NCBI RefSeq assembly: GCF_003086295.3
Contig: NC_092044.1
Location: forward strand, 1,617,001-1,681,000
Reading direction: 5' to 3'
DNA: 64,000 nucleotides
Origin: Arachis hypogaea
Taxonomy: Eukaryota; Streptophyta; Magnoliopsida; Fabales; Fabaceae
Positions within the stretch are counted from its first letter, which is position 1. Each line of letters opens with the position of its first letter. Shown piece after piece: positions 60,691 to 64,000 of this stretch. The notes below the pieces were generated by a model. It saw only the letters and a program-made list of their open reading frames with translations. It was not told the origin of the DNA and made no database searches. The position numbers were made by a program, and so were the translations under genes.

Positions 60691-61292
60691 AAGCAGCCAC
60701 TAAGGGGTGGCAAAACGAGTTCAAAATAATGGGTTGGACTCGATGATCTAACTTAGCTTATTAAACGTTATTTCATCTACTTATTAACTAGTCATTGATC
60801 ACTTGATTATCTGTTTTAGTATAAAGTCTCATAGTTTTGTTTTAGTAGTAGAGATAATAACAAAATTCTTATATTTACTCATTAAAATACGTTTAGAATA
60901 GAAAGATATTCACACTCTTATAAAAAATATGTTTTATTTTTTTTAATTAATGTAGAATTATATATATATATTTATAATGAAATAATAAATAGTTAAAAAT
61001 GACACCTAAAATATTATAAGTATATCAATTTGGTTTAAGAAAAAGGAATATATATGTAAAGGTGTAAATATTCCATAAAAAGGTTAAAAAGTATATTGAA
61101 TTACAAAATAATATTTTATTTCTATTTCTTTTTTCTTAAAATTCTAATTCGCAAACAACTTTAAAGAAAAATTAAAAAAAAAAACCTTCAAGATAATATG
61201 GATTAGACTAAAGTCTTCTTGGTTGAAATTATGTTTATTTTCTTTTTATTGTGAGTTTCTTATATAGCTTGTCCAAAAAGTTCTTTATATTT

Positions 61293-61942
61293 TTTAGTAA
61301 TTGTTAAATAATTCTAAAAAATATTTTACATTTCTATTTTATAATTGAATTCTTTAGAAATTAGAATAAATTATTTGTTATGCAATTAATGCTTTTATAT
61401 ATAAACAAAATGTTTAAAGTTTCATTGCTAGATGTGATAAGATTGAATAGTTGCATTTTTTTATGAAACAAGTTCACACAATAAATTTATAACGTCAAAA
61501 AATAGAACAATTTCGTCATAACATAGATCTCATAGAAAAAATAAAACAGTGTGCAATTGACTAAACGCCTTGAATATGAAAAATTTGAATTTATATATAT
61601 ATGTCAATCTATACTAATTACTTCAAGGCGTTTAGTCAATTGCATATTATTTTCATTTTCAAGACGTTTAGTCAATTGCACATTATTTCATTTTTTCTGT
61701 GACATCTATATCATGATGAAATTGTTCTATTTCTTGACGTTACAGATTTATTGTGTGAACTTGTTTTATAAAAAAAATTAAATTATTCAATCTTATCACA
61801 TCTAACAATGAAACTTTAAACATTTTGTTTATATATAAAAGATTAATTCCATAACAAATAATTTATTCTAATTCCTAAAGTATTAAATTATAAAATAAAA
61901 ATGCAAACTATTTTTTAAAATTATTTAACAATTACTAAAAGA
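61293..61942. repeat. Long inverted repeat (hairpin), ~290-bp arms
   Basis: Left arm 61293-61582 and right arm about 61623-61942 are close reverse complements. Matched words include TTAGTAATTGTTAAATAATT, AACAAAATGTTTAAAGTTTC, ATGTGATAAGATTGAATA and AACAAGTTCACACAATAAAT. The loop is about 40 bp. Near the tip the motif GCAATTGACTAAACG occurs once on the plus strand (61552-61574) and twice inverted (61622-61644 and 61658-61680). A third, direct copy of the arm base lies at 60500-60655. Confidence 0.85.
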
Positions 61943-62152
61943 TATATTATATTATATTTAGGGTTATTTGTGATGCGATTTAGATCTGTTTTGTGTCAAA
62001 AATTCATCTGATTTAAACATTAATTTTACTTGCAATGCAATTTGGATTAAATACTTTTTTATAAACAATCTGATTCAATTCAATCTAATATCAAGCGGTT
62101 TAGACATGATTAAATTTGTGATTTTATAAATTAAAAAAATATACATAACAAG

Positions 62153-64000
62153 TGTAAATCCTAGAAAATTAGCAAATAATTAGTCAATAAATTAATTTTT
62201 AATAAAAAATTAAAAATGTGAATATTATATTAAATTAGGATAGAGCTCATTAAAACGAAAATTTTGACACAAATTTCAAAGAATTTGACCCCAAGATTGA
62301 ACTGAACGAGACGAACCGATTGAATTGGGCCCAAAATGGGCCCAAGGCCCAACTAGTCAGCCCAAGTAATTAAAGAAGGGGCACTCTTCTTCCCTTCACT
62401 CAGCAAACACGCTGAAGCAGCACGCATGGTGAAAGGGAAGAAGACATAAACCTAACACACCACTTTCTATCCATCATAACTTCTTCATCCGAACTCCGAT
62501 CGTCGCATCGTTTGTGGCTACACATTTACCGTGTCGAGCTCTACAATTCTATCAGAACAATTTTTTTGGTAAATTACTTTAACACTTCAGCTTCTCCTTC
62601 TCCTCAATTTTAGAAAATTATGTGTGCCCAAGTTGAGAATTTGTTAACTTTGATTCTCTAGGTTCAAATTAGCTTGTGGAGCTTGTTGATTTTGGTTCTC
62701 TTGGTCTGACATACGGTAAAGTTTCTTGCCTTGGCCAAATTCTTGGTTTTGAGTATGTAAATTCTGAATTTTGAATCATATATGCATAATAGGTGTGAAC
62801 TAGTGTGTGTATACAAGTTTTGGGATTGAATTGTGGACATTTGAAGGCTTGGTGAAGGATTGGCATCAAGGTCTTGGTGGTTTTGTGAATTGTGGGGCTG
62901 TGTGTATGACTTAAGGGTTGCCTTGGACCAATGCGGGAATCGGCCAAGGTATGATTTAGGTTTTGCGCATTTAATATGTAATGCTATGGGAAAACTTAGG
63001 CTAGAGAACTATAGGATAAGTTGAAGTGGTTGAATATGTTGAATGATTAATCTTTATGATGTTGATTGATAACTTGATGTTAGACATGTGTTGAGGAATA
63101 TGGTCATGGTGAATTTATGATGTTTTCTTGGTGCTTGGTTGTAGTTGAGCAATTGACAATGTAAGTTAAATATGTACATATGTATGCTAGTATAATGATG
63201 ATGTTAATGTTGATGGAGGTGAGAACTTAGTATGTGATTTGATGAAAAGTGAAGTTTGAAGAGTTTGTGATTTGTTGAATAGGTGGTGGACTTGTATTGA
63301 GATGCTATGTATGTGTATTGGTGTATTGGTGCTGATTAATTGGGATAAGAAGTAGGTATGGTGAGTTGAATTTTATAGAAAAGGAAGGTTTGAGGTTTTG
63401 AACGAAACTTGATTTTTATTAACTTTGGCAGTCCATAACTCGAACCTCAAATTTTGGATGACGATGATACTTGTTTCAAATTAAAGACGGTTTTATAAGC
63501 TTGAGAACGATATAAATTTTGTGAAAAACCAAATTCTGTAGGAGAAGTTATGGACACTGAAAATCTGGTGCGAAAAACTGAAAATTTTTAAAATACAGCA
63601 GAACCAGAGTTTCTGGTGTGTGCCTACACACACTGATGTCCGCACACACCCAGCAGTAGCAACAATTTTACTTGTGCATATGCACACCTTTGTGCGCACG
63701 CACACTTGGTGTTTTACAAAAAATGTGCGTACGCACGAACGCACGCATCAGAATATGCTTTATGCCGGTGGCGCTCACATAGGTGAGGCGCACGCACACC
63801 AAGTAGTTTCTGGTTGGTGTGCACACACACACGCTCTACCTTTCACAAACTGTGCACACGCATACCTGTGTGCATCTGCACGCACTCTGTTTCTCTAGCA
63901 CTCGTATTTTTATGATTCAAACATGGTTTCGATCCTCTAAACCTTTTTTTTTCTTTTAGCCCTAGATCTTATTAATAAACTTAGTAATTAGTTGAAACTA
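62153..64000 (+). repeat. 5' part of a long Del-type LTR, running off the window
   Basis: Starts TGTAAATCCTAGAAAATTAG. Its order of landmarks matches the LTR at 25792-29377: AT-rich start, GGGCCCAAAATGGGCCCAAG block (62328 on), 'catcataacttcttcatccgaactccgat' type stretch, GGAATCGGCCAAGGTATG-like stretch near 62937, CCATAACTCGAAC near 63432, and then the CG/TG palindromes at 63615-63895. It begins about 1,465 bp before its palindromes; the other LTR begins about 1,590 bp before its own. No protein-coding content. Confidence 0.75.
63615..63895. repeat. Paired palindromes in the partial LTR, many CpGs lost
   Basis: Examples: GTGTGTGCCTACACACACTG (63619), TTGTGCATATGCACACCTTT then GTGCGCACGCACAC (63673-63706), ATGTGCGTACGCACGAACGC (63722), GTGCACACGCATACCTGTGT (63852). 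The GTGCGNACGCAC pattern is kept while CG is often TG or CA. Confidence 0.78.

Larger units (their letters stand above)
59275..62152. mobile_element. Foldback-like element with ~200-bp outer inverted repeats
   Basis: 59275-59480 is the inverted counterpart of 61945-62152. Matched words include TTGTTATGTA, TTTAATTTATAAAA, GTCTAAACC, TGATTCAATTCAATCT (right arm) and TTTTTGACACAAAA. The right arm ends exactly where the long LTR starts at 62153, so it may be cut. Inside lie a tandem duplication (59545-60165), a partial repeat (60467-60655) and a long hairpin (61293-61942). No transposase. Confidence 0.65.

Noticed and set aside
62238..64000. Possible independent gene at the right end (short ORFs near 62669-62947 and 63493-63898)
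   Set aside because: The stretch follows the landmark order of the long LTR at 25792-29377; the ORFs have no domain and overlap the palindrome array.

Overview
The window is nuclear plant DNA: AT-rich, with intron-containing genes on both strands, long (TA)n and (AAT)n microsatellites, and many transposable elements. The AUX22-type Aux/IAA gene, the EIX-type receptor-like protein and the repeat families point to a legume. Long LTRs carrying paired CACGCGTACGCGTG-like palindromes, GRF-finger Mutator elements and short elements beginning GTGAAAACTTAGGTGCAG are features I associate with Arachis (peanut and relatives). That genus call is inference; I could not run a search.

Layout. 1-3.7 kb is AT-rich intergenic DNA with a tRNA-derived SINE and a MITE. 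3.7-8.7 kb is a three-exon, minus-strand Aux/IAA gene whose two introns are swollen by MITEs and (TA)n tracts. 9.7-14.1 kb holds another MITE, a LINE remnant, a broken 5' piece of a tau glutathione S-transferase gene and a further MITE. 16.2-30.0 kb is a nested retrotransposon complex. A chromodomain Ty3/gypsy element with ~350-bp LTRs has (i) an antisense solo LTR of 4.7 kb inserted in its gag start with a perfect 5-bp target duplication, and (ii) its RT to integrase region replaced by the pol and 3' LTR of a Tekay/Del-type element, joined in frame inside the protease. 32-38 kb is repeats with MITEs and one 861-bp Mutator-type MITE.

39-53 kb is a receptor-like-protein (RLP) locus. One intact 855-codon LRR-RLP gene (48.5-51.1 kb) is flanked upstream by a deletion relic with duplicated flanks, hit by a LINE with an 18-bp target duplication, and downstream by a decayed internal fragment. 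A 2.7-kb Mutator-like element carrying a GRF zinc-finger gene sits about 500 bp upstream of the intact RLP. 53-59 kb is unclassified repeat DNA. 59.3-62.2 kb is a foldback structure with a ~290-bp hairpin at its core. 62.15 kb to the end is the start of another long LTR.

The genes expected to be functional are the Aux/IAA repressor (auxin signalling, nucleus), the RLP (cell-surface recognition, plasma membrane) and perhaps the element-borne GRF protein. The rest is transposon-derived or decayed. The most unusual signals are the paired CpG-rich palindromes recurring in four places, a 27-bp minisatellite kept at the same place in two diverged LTRs, the chimeric retroelement and the long hairpin.
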